From assembly GCA_022113835.1 (NCBI GenBank), contig JAILWY010000027.1, forward strand, positions 11,968,501-12,032,500: a stretch of 64,000 nt of DNA. The letters are read 5' to 3'. The stretch is from Atopsyche davidsoni. Taxonomy: Eukaryota; Arthropoda; Insecta; Trichoptera; Hydrobiosidae. This document shows, in pieces, positions 13,871 through 24,847 of the stretch (positions are counted from its first letter, which is position 1; each line of letters starts with the position of its first letter). Both the position numbers and the translations under genes were made by a program. The notes beneath the pieces are model-generated. The model ran no database searches. It was not told the DNA's origin and worked only from the letters and a program-made list of their open reading frames with translations.

Positions 13871-15159
13871 AATGAATTTTCTATAATTATCACAATATAT
13901 ATAACCTTCAATTGGAGGGTACTTAATAATAATAACTATCATTTTGCACGTATTTCTGGTCTAATATTAGGTATAATCAAAATTCTAACAATTGTTTATG
14001 AAATTACATTTTTTTCTATAGCAAAATGTAAGGTTTTGCGGTAAAATTCAACCTTTCTATTAAAAAAAAGTATCATGTTTTTTCTGATACCGTTCATATA
14101 ACAATTGCTCGGTGCGACATGTTATGATCCAAATGGCTCTTCTGCCTGAAAAATATTCTGAAAATCTAGCAACAGAGGCTGTGTTTGTTCTGAAACTAAT
14201 ATTAAAGTCAGAAATCCCAGAACGTGATGTTTGAAGACTTATGTTTATTTTTGTCTTTTTCAATAAGACAACAACAGACGTTCGTCTTTTTGAGTAACAT
14301 CGTTTTTTTTACTCGAAGTTTTGTCATCTCAAGCGGCCGACTTAAATTGAGATTACAGCGTATTGAAATTATTGGCTATAAATTGAAGTACCCTATAACT
14401 TTTTTACGATATTTCTTGAGTACAACACTGTAATAACATAGACTTTTATATTATATGGGGTTTTAACAGGTTGTCCTCGATTATTTTATGAAATATTCAA
14501 TTTGTATGGCAAGCCTATTTAAATTCACAATATTATAGCATGGATTCATTCAAAATATGACTTATGTTTTTTAGTCATGCGTCAACACATTTCAAACACT
14601 TTATTATAGTTTTGGTAAGCAAGTAGTATTTTTTTTAAACAATTATGTATCAAACTATTTTTTAATCGGCGATAAACATTATGTGATAAAAAAATTTAAA
14701 AAACTACCGTTATATAATTTTCATCACATTTTTATTTAAAGTAAATTAAATAATTAACGAAATATTATAAACAGTAGTATATTTCACAGAATTCAAGTCC
14801 TTTGATCATCCAAAGCATGGAACCTGATCCAAATTATAGGGGAGTCTGAAATAATGCCTCGAACTGCTGAAAATTAACTGTTTTAAAGTATCCCTATATC
14901 ACGTGATGCAAAGGGGAATAATGACACGTGACATAAAAAAAATTTAAAAAAATTAAATTTTAAGATTCTTCAATTTACAAAAGTGCTAACAATACGGTAT
15001 TTGGCTATCCTCTGAGCCAGTTTTGATATTGAAGGTTTGGTTTTTTGGTGGTATGAAAAAATAAACACGTGAAACAAATTATTCATGCCTTAGCATTAAA
15101 TAATATTCAAGTGAACACTTTTGTTGTTATGAGTGAGTTTTTTGACCAATGATAGCACA
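13871..15159. other. AT-rich, nothing recognised
   Basis: AT-rich DNA with long A/T runs up to the tRNA gene. Short open frames at 13775-14433 lack any domain. A CACGTG E-box-like motif sits near 14901. Confidence 0.5.
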
Positions 15160-15231
15160 AGCAGAGTGGCGCAGCGGAAGCGTGCTGGGCCCATAACCCA
15201 GAGGTCCGTGGATCGAAACCACGTTCTGCTA
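15160..15231 (+). tRNA. tRNA-iMet: Initiator tRNA-Met (CAT), copy 1
   Basis: A complete 72-nt tRNA. The acceptor stem AGCAGAG pairs with TTCTGCT, and the discriminator is A. The anticodon stem CTGGG/CCCAG encloses CCCATAA with anticodon CAT at 15192-15194. The T stem is CGTGG/CCACG around ATCGAAA. Initiator hallmarks are the A1:U72 pair, three G:C pairs at the base of the anticodon stem, C33 as in metazoan initiators, and A54/A60 in the T loop. It carries Met to the P site at translation start. A T6 run at 15234-15239 is the likely Pol III terminator. The 5' flank CACA is shared with the two other copies (49.0 and 50.7 kb), and all three are identical over the mature tRNA, so it is probably functional. 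Confidence 0.97.
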
Positions 15232-15239
15232 GCTTTTTT

Positions 15240-16505
15240 GAAAACATTTTTTTAGTATTACAGACATTAATGATTTACAAAATATTAAAGATTTTTTTGC
15301 TTATTACTTACTACAAGTTTTTTTATAATTATTTTTTTAACAGAAGAAAGTTATCATTTGGTTTTGCGGTAAAACTCTAACAAGTATGTCTTAATAGTTA
15401 CCAAAACATTTACAGCTTTTGTGATATAACGTTTAAGGGCTTCTTCAGACCAATGTATTTAAATTAATGCATAAAAAGTATAAAAAAAAGTTTCCTCATT
15501 TGATATTATACATGATAAATTATGTACTATGATATTGAATGCAATTTATATATCTATCAGTGGCGTGCGATCTGAACAACTATGTACTAAAACATTTTTT
15601 TTGTTTTATAATTAAAAACACAAATTTATGCGTTTCTGCTCAATTTTTTTTTTTAAAATACTTTCGAATTATATATATCACACGTGGTAATACTATCAAG
15701 GTTTTATTAAAATAATAAGTAATTTAGCTAAGGAAAATTGAGGCATTTGAAATGTGGCATTATATAGTATAGCGCGTCACAAATAAAAAATAAAACTTAA
15801 TCATGGCCACATTTTTCTAAATAATAAGTAAAAGATACAACGCCTGATTTTCCAAGAAAACTCGTTCAAAAAAATCAGTGAAACGGTCAGCAGGCTTCTC
15901 TGGGGAGAGGCAGTAGAATTTTTTTTATAAGTAGTTTACAAAACGAATAATTCATAGTTATTATTGAAATCCCGGTGATTCACATCGCGTGCATTAAGAG
16001 ATTAGGCAATGCCGTTTTTTTAGGGAATTTGGGTTTTTCAATTTCGTTTTGGCCATCAAATAGCTTTTTAATTACGGGCATTTCCTCTCGGTAGATTGAC
16101 GTGTGTTTGGCGAGGCTTGTTTCAAAAATACCCTCCCGGTCCACTCGTCCACGTAAATATCGGACCCCGCGGCTCATGAAGCCGGCTCGCTTCCCAAACT
16201 GTGGTGCCCGCACCCCTGAACACCCCTCATTCAGAATACCTGTAAAATATTCAATCTGTAGATTTTTAATCAATAGCTTCAACTCTTTTCGCTGCTATAA
16301 AAAAAAAGTAAAATATTATGCCACTGTCTTCTTATTAGGTATTGCAACATTTTTGCTATGGTGCTGTTTTTTTCTTTCTTATACGACAAATATTTATGAT
16401 TTATTTGAAATGGTTTTATAAGCAAACAATATATATAAACCGTTAAATTTTATTTTATATATTGAAGTCTCTGTATATAAATAATGAATAAATATATATT
16501 TATTG
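15240..16505. other. AT-rich with a small GC island
   Basis: The island at 16130-16230 (CGGACCCCGCGGCTCATGAAG) is the only GC-rich part. Overlapping short frames at 15980-16421 follow it and have no domain. No repeat is recognised. Confidence 0.45.
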
Positions 16506-16507
16506 TT

Positions 16508-16960
16508 TATTTTTTATCTTTATCTTCACGTGTCTCTCCTCAGGGGAGGTTGGCGAACATTTCATGGAGTGTCCATGGTTTTCTAAAGGGAAAATAGTGT
16601 AGTGGGCTATTACACCTCAGTTTTAAATTGGAAAGAAAGTTCTGCGTATTGCTGCTGCCCAATAGCATTATTATATAATTCTTTCTTTACAAACCTCTGA
16701 CAATAAGGTATGATACTTATTCTGCAGCAAGCTACAGAAACAATAGCAGAACCCCCCCACGTACTTCCAGACCACATCCCTTCACAATCATTCTAAGTCT
16801 ACTACTTCATTACCGATCCTTTACATACTCCCAGGGTACAGAATGGCAGCCATGCACAAGCAATATAATGGGGAAAGCGGGGAGGTTTTTTTTTATAAAT
16901 TTATCCAATTGAATCATTTGATTTTTATTTGCTTTGGATTGATTGGTAAAAAAGAATTTG
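16508..16960 (+). repeat. R1 dispersed repeat, copy 1
   Basis: R1 is an unnamed family of about 580 bp. Landmarks in order: TATCTTTATCTTCACGTGTC, GAGGTTGGCGA(C/A)CATTTCA, GGGAAAATAGTGTAGTGGG, TATTGCTGCTGCCCAATAGC, a TCTGATACTCCTTCTGCAG-like block, CACAATCATTC(T/C)AAGTC and CATTACCGATCC. This copy keeps nearly all of these and ends near TTATCCAATTGAATCATTTG. Other copies lie at 22.0, 23.9, 33.3-33.8 (minus), 35.0, 42.6 and 46.35 kb. No coding frame or terminal inverted repeat is apparent. A SINE, a retroelement tail or a Helitron are all possible. Confidence 0.8.
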
Positions 16961-19398
16961 ATGTTATCAGTTACAAATGATTCTGTTGTTTTCAAAATTA
17001 AGACTTGAATGGTGAAAAAGAATATTTTTTAATTGCTTCGTATGTTCAATTTTATCTGCTGCATTAAGTGCTATATAAATACTTGTTTCAGTTGACCCAA
17101 ACAAGGCATGCAGTCCATGCGTGACGTTTCACTGAATTCCGGCACTGCAGGATTATTAGGTTAGCCGGAAAATGTTTCGGATTCCCCGCTGAAGCGAAAG
17201 CCAGAAGTCTGTGTATTTTGTCGATTGCACTGCCCTATATTAGGAGTATCCTGTGCTGTGTGCAGTTTACGAGTAGCCAATATGTAGAATCGACATTTCA
17301 ATACTAATCGTCCTGAATTTTAGTATTGGGTAATCGATAGCGATGACTCTGTTTTTGCTCACTACATTTTTTACTATAAATATATATATATGTAAATGTC
17401 AATAAAAACATGCAAGCTTCATAGCGTGTATTTTACCGTCGTGCTTGTTTTTTTATTTATTTCGGTAGTCGTTGATTTTTAAATTTGTTGAGTGCTAAGC
17501 CGCATAGTTTTTTTGTCTTCCTATATCTAAAGTCTTGGAAAGAACGTGTCTTTTCGAAGTTACAAACATTGCGTGGTCTGTAAATCTGTGTTTTGAGGCG
17601 TGTGGAGTCAAGGAGCTTACAACCCCCATGGGGTGTAAAAAAGGATCTTTACTCATCTGCTCTAACACAACCAGATCTGATATTCTTTCACTACTCTACT
17701 GAAAAAATCAAGCCCTGTAAGTTCCCGATTGCCAACTTCAACTGTACAGTATTTAAAGCTGTCTAAATAAAATATAACAATACTACATATTAGGACATGC
17801 AAATGCATAATGCATAGGCAACGCTAAATTATATTCCACAAAAAACACACCAAGTATTAGTTTTTCGTCAAAGACACAAGGAGAGCTCATGCGCCCTACA
17901 AAAGAATTTATATAGTAATTTGATGTCGCTTGTGGAGTTAAATTCCCAAAAACAAAGCTCGAACTAGAAATACCTGTTTATATAGTGTTTTCAAATCAAA
18001 AATTAAAATCCACTGCACAGCAACGATATATATTGACGAAATATAGCCTATAATTTATTATATAATATAATTTCTTCGGGGGGGTGTACGAACTCTTTGA
18101 CTTTAAGAATCGCGGCTAGACACTTCAATCATCTTTGAATATTTGAAAAGCGAGAGAATTATTGTCCTATCGACTTTCAGCAAAGCCATCCATTTTATAT
18201 TCAGCCTGCTTATTGATTGGGAATATGAAATGTTATTTGCTGGCCAGCGCCGCGTCTGCTTTGGATTCAATTAATGCCTCATTGTTACATCAAAATGTAA
18301 TCGCCAACGGATAATATAATTTGATCCTGGTATGTAGATTATACTACTGTTAATACGTACCTCTGATACTAATCCCTATTAATTGATCAAATGATGCCTG
18401 CACCCAAAATAATATGAATACACACACGTGTGTATGTATATATATATATATATATATATAAATAATAAATTACTTCACTTGTAGTCTGTTTTGATTCTTA
18501 ATTTTTTTTAATCAAAGCGACAGCTATTTTATAAAATATAAACTGACAATTGAGCTAATATATTTGTAACTATATTTAGTACGGACAAGTAAGACAGTGC
18601 TAATTATTATCAATCAATATTTCAAACGAGCAAGTAAACGTCTGTAAGTCCTTGTAATCCGATGTTGTGTATTGGATTCGATTGAAATAGCTAAGGCTGA
18701 AGATCCGTTGATTAACGATGTGCTTTCATGAACAATACACCTCCTCTAGAGGATCAGTTCATGTATTATCAACTGAAAATAGTTTGACATTACATCAACA
18801 ATATCAGGATTTACTATTTCTCATTAGATTTTAGGATATTTGGTTACGTTTACATCCTGAACCGTGTTTTGTGTTTCGATTTCACCGCCTGAAATTTCTT
18901 CTGAAAAAAAGCACGTAATTCGGATTGTATAAATCGTGAAAAAGATTAATGAAATATTTTAAAATAAAACTTTCAACCAAGTGTAAATGAGATGAACAAT
19001 ATTTATGACAGACTAAATTTATATGAATAACTTCATATTCAAGCAAAAATATTAATTGTATGTACTATCAAAACCGCTTTATTTGCAATACAGGAAAATA
19101 AATATTTAAACCATAATAAAATTTATTTGTCACTTACTTCAGTTAAAAAACTGCGTATAAAAAAAATATTAAGCTTTTCTAAAAATTACTTATACCTGTT
19201 GAAAAACTATGGAATACATAGAGAGTTATAGTTTTTATTGTTTTGAATTATTTTTAAACTGTAGAAATCTCGTTTGATGATGGAGATAGACGATAACTCT
19301 AAATGTAGAATAGTAAAGACATTAATTATATTATCAATAAACTAACCACACGTTAAGCTCAAATGCACACTGATTAAAGTTTGCATTGAAACTGTTAT
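16961..19398. other. AT-rich with moderate-GC islands
   Basis: Islands at 17090-17240 (GACGTTTCACTGAATTCCGG) and 18235-18310 (GGCCAGCGCCGCGTCTGC). A short (TA)n lies at 18437-18460, preceded by CACACACGTGTGTATG. The rest is AT-rich and unrecognised. Confidence 0.45.
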
Positions 19399-19400
19399 AT

Positions 19401-19895
19401 AGGGTGTCCAAAAAGATTATCGGGTATTTGTTTAAGTGACCATTATTTTTGGATCCAGAGTTTCAGGAGTTTCAAGGTTTCAACTCAAAAACGCGGTTTC
19501 AATAAGACCACTTGCCATACATCCGATCAATCAATTGAAGCTGTTAACGAATTATTCCCTGATAAGGTCATTTCACGTAGAGGTAACATCAACTGGCCTC
19601 CCAGAAGCCCCGACCTCAGCTCTCTTGACTATTTCATATAGGGATACCTTAAAAGTAGGGTTTATGAGAATAATCTGACAAACTTAACGGAATTGAAAAA
19701 AAACATCAGGTTAGAAATGGGGCAGCAATATTGAGGGCTATGTGTCATCTTAGTTCCAGATTAGAAGAGTGCCAGCAGGTTGAAATAATTTTCTATTTTG
19801 TATTCTTATAATCAACAATAAAAAAAAGTACTTGATTACTAATAGTTTTTGTTTTACTGAACTAACAAATACCCGATACTCAGTTTGGACACACT
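19401..19895 (+). mobile_element. Internally deleted DD41D (rosa-like) mariner, copy 1
   Basis: Terminal inverted repeats AGGGTGTCCAAAAAGATTAT (19401 on) and ATACTCAGTTTGGACACACT (to about 19895) bound about 495 bp. The inside encodes only the transposase C-terminal half: IEAVNELFPDKVISRRG, NWPPRSPDLSSLDYFI, then a stop and GYLKSRVYENN. Relative to the copy at 38.96 kb, a 5-bp deletion in the QQDGATCHT motif shifts the frame. The N-terminal half is missing in both copies, so they probably derive from one internally deleted master. Confidence 0.85.
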
Positions 19896-20625
19896 ATATA
19901 AATATTTAGTCCATATCTTTGTACATATCGGATTATTTGCTCGGCAGTCCCGCCCTATTAAAGGCTGTATCAGTAATTATTTCGAATAATCGTGGGTCGG
20001 TGCCCCGCCGTGCGGAAGTATTTCAGAGGTGATTGAGCAACATTTGAATTCAATTAGAGATATTGCCGATCGAAATCACATCCGATAAATCCCCTATTAT
20101 TTGTTTCGCTGCGGGATTATGGCTCGCGTAATTTGAGCCACTGAATGAAGCAGAGCGCCCATATTTTTAACGCGTAATTTAGTTATCTTTTTAGTTCTGT
20201 GCGTTCGAGTTCACAAATTAAAATCAATTGGGAACAAATTTATTACTATACCAGATATGTTAAATATTTAATACAATTAAAAAAGCAACGATTTTTTGTT
20301 ATGTTGCATGTATATGAGCTCAAAATTATGATAATATTTTAAAACTTTTTATTGAAATATAAAAGCATTATATTAATTTTGAATAATGTATTAATACTTT
20401 CCGTCGAATCAAACATTATTTGGTCTTGGGGATACGATTTTAAAATAATTAAAAATAATTGATGTATACTTAACACCATAAATTATACCTGTTATATTTC
20501 ATATTTTCAGATCTGATAACGTGTTTGGAGTTTTAATATATATATATATATATATATACAATAATGTTATTTTAATACTCAGCAATCGATACCTTTATTT
20601 CTAAAGTTTCCATATATTTTATAAC
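19896..20625. other. GC island then AT-rich DNA
   Basis: 19925-20170 has islands (GGTCGGTGCCCCGCCGTGCG, GGGATTATGGCTCGCG) and reads like a conserved noncoding candidate. 20538-20559 is a short (TA)n. No gene is recognised. Confidence 0.4.
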
Positions 20626-20627
20626 AA

Positions 20628-20886
20628 TATTCAATATTTTTAACAGAGAGTACTTGGTAGAATTTCATTTAAATCTTTTAAATAATAAGTAAAATACTTG
20701 AGTGATTTTTCCACATTTATATTTATATAACCGCCTTACCACCTGACAATCATATTCTCTCTCTTTGTATCAACCTCTCCCTTTAACAATTGTTTACCTA
20801 ACTGCCTAATATTATATATAAAATCTCACTCTGTTTGATAACGCCAACGCGAAAGGTTGGCGCAACCGGTCACCAATAAAAATCTA
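20628..20886 (+). repeat. HH-B repeat copy with hammerhead-like hairpin
   Basis: Starts with ATTTTTAACAGAGAGTACTT, includes AAGTAAAATACTTGAGTGAT and a CT-rich segment, and ends in the motif: TTGATAA (20835-20841), stem II CGCCAAC/GTTGGCG around GCGAAAG, GCAA, then CCGG and TC (20866-20871), followed by ACCAATAAAAAT. Relative to the hammerhead core CUGAUGA...GAAA, three core positions are changed, so it is unlikely to cleave. Confidence 0.65.
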
Positions 20887-20889
20887 TAT

Positions 20890-22035
20890 TTCACATATTA
20901 TTTAAAACATTATAAAAAATATCGCAAATTAAATTTAAAAAAAAATCCGTAGCAACAAACGATCCGAAAGAATTGAATATCCGAATGCTAATTCAACCGG
21001 CGGGCTAATTTTGCTTCAGAAACCGCAGGGCGGGGGCGGAGTCAAAACAGACTGGGGTCGTAAATTATAATGCATGTGTCACCAAGTGGGGCCCGCGACC
21101 GAATGGGGCCCCTGGGTCCCTCTCCGGGGACCACTCGCCGCCGCTGCAGCCTGTAGCGGCAAGTGGTCGCCATTTGTACCGGGACATGTACTCACAACCT
21201 GCGCGTGACAATGGCGACCAAGGGTGGTCCATTTCAGATGCCTGAAAAATATAAGATGATAGTTCAGATTTTTATTATTTTTTTAATAAAATTTTTTTTT
21301 TAGTACTTTTCCATCATCTACGATAATAATAGCCATTGTGTGTGGGTGGATGTGTGTGTATGTTTCATTTTTTAGCTCTCTATAGAATATCTTAAAAGAT
21401 ACAACGCTGATTTTTTACACGTATTAGTAAATTTTTCCGCAGCTATGTGCCGAATTTATGTGCCTATGTGACGATAGGATAATATTTTCATTCATAAACT
21501 ATATAATACGATTTGGCGAGTTTCAATATGTACGAATTATATGATTCTGTTCTTCACCGCGAGAATTTCAAATTTAGAACTTTTACAAAAAAAACAAATT
21601 TTGGATGCTTCTAAGAAATTTCCAGTTTATGTCAGTTTGACACAAATGCCATCTCTATTTATTTTTATCGAAATTGCATTAGAAATTATTAATCACATCA
21701 TTAATAACTCAAAATAACACCGTCTACGCACAGCAAACGTAATTCAAAAAGAACTGCACAATTGAACGTGATAAAGACTGCATTAAATAAAGAAAGGTGC
21801 AGTGAAAGTGATGCGTTGTTTGTGACACGAAATGTGACACAAATGTCAAGCAATGAATTGGAAGGAAAATGTGAGCAGCGTCTTCTTCAAATTCGAGTAC
21901 CCAGCTATTCGAGTATTCAGCCAAACATGTGATCAAACACTATCGAACACATGTTTGGTGTTCGTTCATCAAATTCGTCATTCTGAGACGAGGTACATTT
22001 CTAGTTTATAAATATTATTAATGTAACGAGTAGCT
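20890..22035. other. GC island then AT-rich DNA
   Basis: 20990-21240 is GC-rich (GCAGGGCGGGGGCGGAGTC, GTGGGGCCCGCGACCGAATG) and may be regulatory or conserved noncoding. A GTGTG-rich stretch occurs at 21339-21362. A hairpin-like pair, CCAAACATGTGATC near 21920 and CATGTTTGGTG near 21950, is present. No gene is recognised. Confidence 0.4.
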
Positions 22036-22039
22036 CTCT

Positions 22040-22540
22040 TGCATCTTCTTTTTCATTAAGTGCCTCTAATTAGAGGAGGTTGGCGACCATTTCAATGAGT
22101 GTTCATGGTTTTTTTAGGGTAAAATAGTGTTATCATAAAATAAAAACCAAGTGGTTTTGGAGACTACGTTTATTTCACATGTAGCGAAAACTCTTTTGCC
22201 GAACACGGCATCTTCAAAATCACATGAATCAATCATACAGAAATACATGAAGATTCATGTATTTCTGTTGAATTTATTATGTATAAGCTCGCTTTTTTCT
22301 GTATAGACTCAGTTTTGAAGATGCCGTGTTCGGCGAATGAGCTCTCGCTACATGTGAAATAAACGTAGTCTCCAAAACCACTTGGTTTTTATTTTATTTT
22401 AATAAAATGGAGTATTACAAAATAAATACCAGTTCCATTAATTAAGTAAAATAGTGTAGTGAGTCCCCGAGTCTATCTACAGCGCAGTTTTAAAGCATAT
22501 ATAATCCTCTCTATAGCTGTCTTGCTAGTCAACAACAAAG
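22040..22540 (+). repeat. R1 dispersed repeat, copy 2, split by a Penelope-type insertion
   Basis: The left part ends in GTAAAATAGTGT (22119-22130) and the right part resumes with the same 12 bases at 22446-22457, then AGTGAGTCCCCGAGTC as in other R1 copies. The duplicated 12-mer is the target-site duplication of the insertion between them. Confidence 0.85.
22131..22445. mobile_element. HH-C palindrome (Penelope-type terminal repeats head to head)
   Basis: A 315-bp insertion flanked by a 12-bp direct duplication. Its arms are inverted: left AAACCAAGTGGTTTTGGAGA...TTTGCCGAACACGGC; right GCCGTGTTCGGCG...TCTCCAAAACCACTTGG. The same arm sequence bounds the GIY-YIG-bearing element at 35.1-35.9 kb, which ties this copy to Penelope-like elements. 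On the right arm a hammerhead-like order is visible: TGAAGA (22316-22321), stem II GCCG-TGTT-CGGC, GAAT, the palindrome GAGCTC and TC (22345-22346). It is non-autonomous, with no ORF. Confidence 0.8.
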
Positions 22541-22892
22541 TTTGAATCATTTTATTGTTTCGGTAATCAGCCAACTTACTATAAAACCAGTATATAGAGT
22601 TACCAATACAGAGAAGCAGCTTACAGTTAATTAGCCGTAAAAGTCTTGAAGCTTATAGAAACCGATTTATCTCTATAAAAATAGCAGCTTACATTCGCTC
22701 AGTGTAAAAAGGCAGCAAATAGTCATTCGTTTATTTAATATTTTTCCGCATTTTCAACATGTGGAAAACTCACTCAAGACTAAGTACTCTCTGTCAAAAA
22801 TAATGATAAAATTAATAAATATATCAAGTGCTGAAAAACAGTTTATATTCAGCCAGTATAAAAAAAAAAAAACACCTGCAGTCACAAAATTT
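22541..22892. other. AT-rich; contains a short HH-B remnant
   Basis: 22756-22800 (CAACATGTGGAAAACTCACTC, then AAGTACTCTCTGTCAAAAAT) matches the right end of HH-B. The remainder is unrecognised. Confidence 0.5.
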
Positions 22893-23155
22893 TTATTACT
22901 AATATGAGTAGGCACATTAGTTTACACATAGAAGATGATTAAAGAAACTCTCAGAAAAATATCATCGTGATTTGTGTGGGATTTGAACCCACCCGTACTA
23001 ATCAATCACTTCCGTTAATCGAGAATTGTTAACAATCATACTCTACATATGAACCAATGTGCCCAATCATATTAGTAATAATATAATAAACCCGTAATGG
23101 GTAATAAATACGCATCTGATTGACGTTCAACCTAAAAAATAGACATACAAACATA
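22893..23155. repeat. FB1 foldback repeat with tRNA-like T arm in the centre, copy 1
   Basis: Arms TTATTACTAATATGAGTAGG (from 22893) and CAATCATATTAGTAATAA (to 23083) are inverted complements. In the loop, 22976-22992 reads GTGGGATTTGAACCCAC, on the - strand a textbook tRNA T arm (5-bp stem, 7-nt loop, B-box like). Next to it is the family core ATATCATCGTGATTTGTGTG. A right extension (CATCTGATTGACGTTCAACC) recurs at 31.68 kb. A tRNA-derived SINE duplicated head to head would explain this, by inference. Confidence 0.7.
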
Positions 23156-23905
23156 TTTAGTAGTGAAAAGCAGCTCATAGTCATCCAGTGAAAAAAATTG
23201 TTAATAGTAGCTAATATATTCAGTACTAAAAAGCAGCTTACGGTCACCAGCGTAAAAAGCGCTCAGGGCTGGCTCCAGAGGATCAGGCTGGTCCGAGCCG
23301 GATAGCAAGACGGAATTTCAGTGATTAAACTCAACCGGATATTGTTCTCTCACTTCGCCGGCATTGTTCCGCACTGAAAACCCGGTCCGTCCTGCAGTTT
23401 ACCGAGTCCGCGCAGCTCCGCGAGAGGAAGCAAACTGGAAAGGTTTTTGATTAAAATTATTGTTTCGGTGCAATAGTTGTAGTACCAAATAATAATTTGC
23501 ATATATTATATATATAATAAAAAAAATTCCTTTGTATTTCCTGAATAGCTTTGGATTCGGCTAACAAAATTTACTCTTCAGTATTCATCGCGAAACACTT
23601 CATGTATGTTTGCAACCTCTACATAGAGGCTCCGCAACCACAACAGCAATCTCTCTGGTCTTTGGCAGCCTGGAAATGAGTTTATTATTATGCTTACTCA
23701 ACACATAAAAATCGTAACATTTATTTACACAAGCGTACCTTATGGGCCATTAGGACATATTTTGAAGTGAAATTTTTTCAATATTCTCATGTAATCAACT
23801 GAATCGATTATAATTTTGCGAATGCAATTTGATGAAAACACGTGCTGATGCCGCATTTGATATTTTTAACTATCTTTAAAAGGAGAACAGATTATGTTAA
23901 AAATA
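23156..23905. other. GC island and AT-rich DNA
   Basis: 23255-23430 is GC-rich (CTGGTCCGAGCCGGATAGC, GAGTCCGCGCAGCTCCGCG) and unique in the window. No coding or repeat signature is recognised. Confidence 0.4.
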
Positions 23906-23907
23906 TA

Positions 23908-24490
23908 TCTTCATCAAGTCATCTTCAGAAGAGGTTGGCGACCATTTCACTAAGTATATACTCGTCCTGGGCTAGTATTCATAGTCTTTTAAGGGGAAAA
24001 TAGTGTAGTGAGTTCCCAGGTCCTTCTACACCTCAGTTTTATATTGGAAGTAAAAGTCTGGTTATTGCTGCTGCCCAATAGCAATATTATATAATCATTT
24101 CCTTACAAAGCTCTTGGCTTTAGATCTGATACTCTTTCTGCTACTTCAAGGTACTTTCAGATCACATCCCTCCACAATCATTCCAAGTCCACTACTTCAT
24201 TACCGATGCAGACATGCACAAGCAACAGAATGAGGAGAGCGGGCAGGTTTTTATTATAGATTTCTCCAATCGAATCATTTGCAATGCAGTCAAAATAATT
24301 TTGAATTTAAAATAAACATAGATAGTAGTAGTACATGAAAAGAAAGCAATGATTTCTTCTCACAAACTAATTAGTTTACGTGGGGCATATCAGACATGCG
24401 GGCGACTAGGAATAGATATATATGTGTGTGTGCGTGTATATGTGCTAGTGTTTGTGTGTGTACGTGACTATCGCAATCGAGTTTCAGCGA
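23908..24490 (+). repeat. R1 dispersed repeat, copy 3 (longest)
   Basis: Carries the R1 landmarks from AGAGGTTGGCGACCATTTCA through TATTGCTGCTGCCCAATAGC and CACAATCATTCCAAGTCC. It also has a right part shared with copy 42.6-43.1 kb: CACAAACTAATTAG, TATATGTGCTAGTGTTTGTG and CGTGACTATCGCAATCG. It fixes the family length at about 580 bp. Confidence 0.85.
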
Positions 24491-24710
24491 TACTGCAACA
24501 ATCCGCAATCCGAAAGACCGGTCCGGCGAGTTGCAACTCGCAGGTAGGCGGAACTTAATCAGGAACTCGCCATTGCTGGCAGTGCCGCCATAACTGCCGC
24601 CATGATGATCAACTCCGCAGAGCCGCACAGTGCCGGACCAACTCCAAGGACGAGCTTCTCTAAAAACACCCAAATAAGAATATGCTATAAGTCCAATACA
24701 GCTGGGCTGT
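24491..24710. other. GC-rich stretch, no gene recognised
   Basis: GACCGGTCCGGCGAGTTGC and CCATAACTGCCGCCATGATG lie here. Short frames on both strands follow the GC content without a domain. Confidence 0.4.
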
Positions 24711-24840
24711 CGGCTTTGTCGCAACATGATTTAAATTGCTTGCATACGCTGCAGAAAAACGTATTATCCGATCGCGTTGCTTACTTAGGCGAGTCTCTAA
24801 AAACACTGAAAACGAGGATGCTGTTGGTTAGTGTTATTAT
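24711..24840 (+). repeat. Isolated SAT130 unit
   Basis: One unit (CGCAACATGATTTAAATTGC, TATTATCCGATCGCGTTGC, CACTGAAAACGAGGATGCTG) of the tandem family found at 27.74-28.38 kb. A partial unit (ACTTAGGCGAATCTCTAAAA) follows the hAT fragment at 25484-25505, so the hAT element sits inside or beside satellite-derived DNA. Confidence 0.8.
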
Positions 24841-24847
24841 ATCTCAG

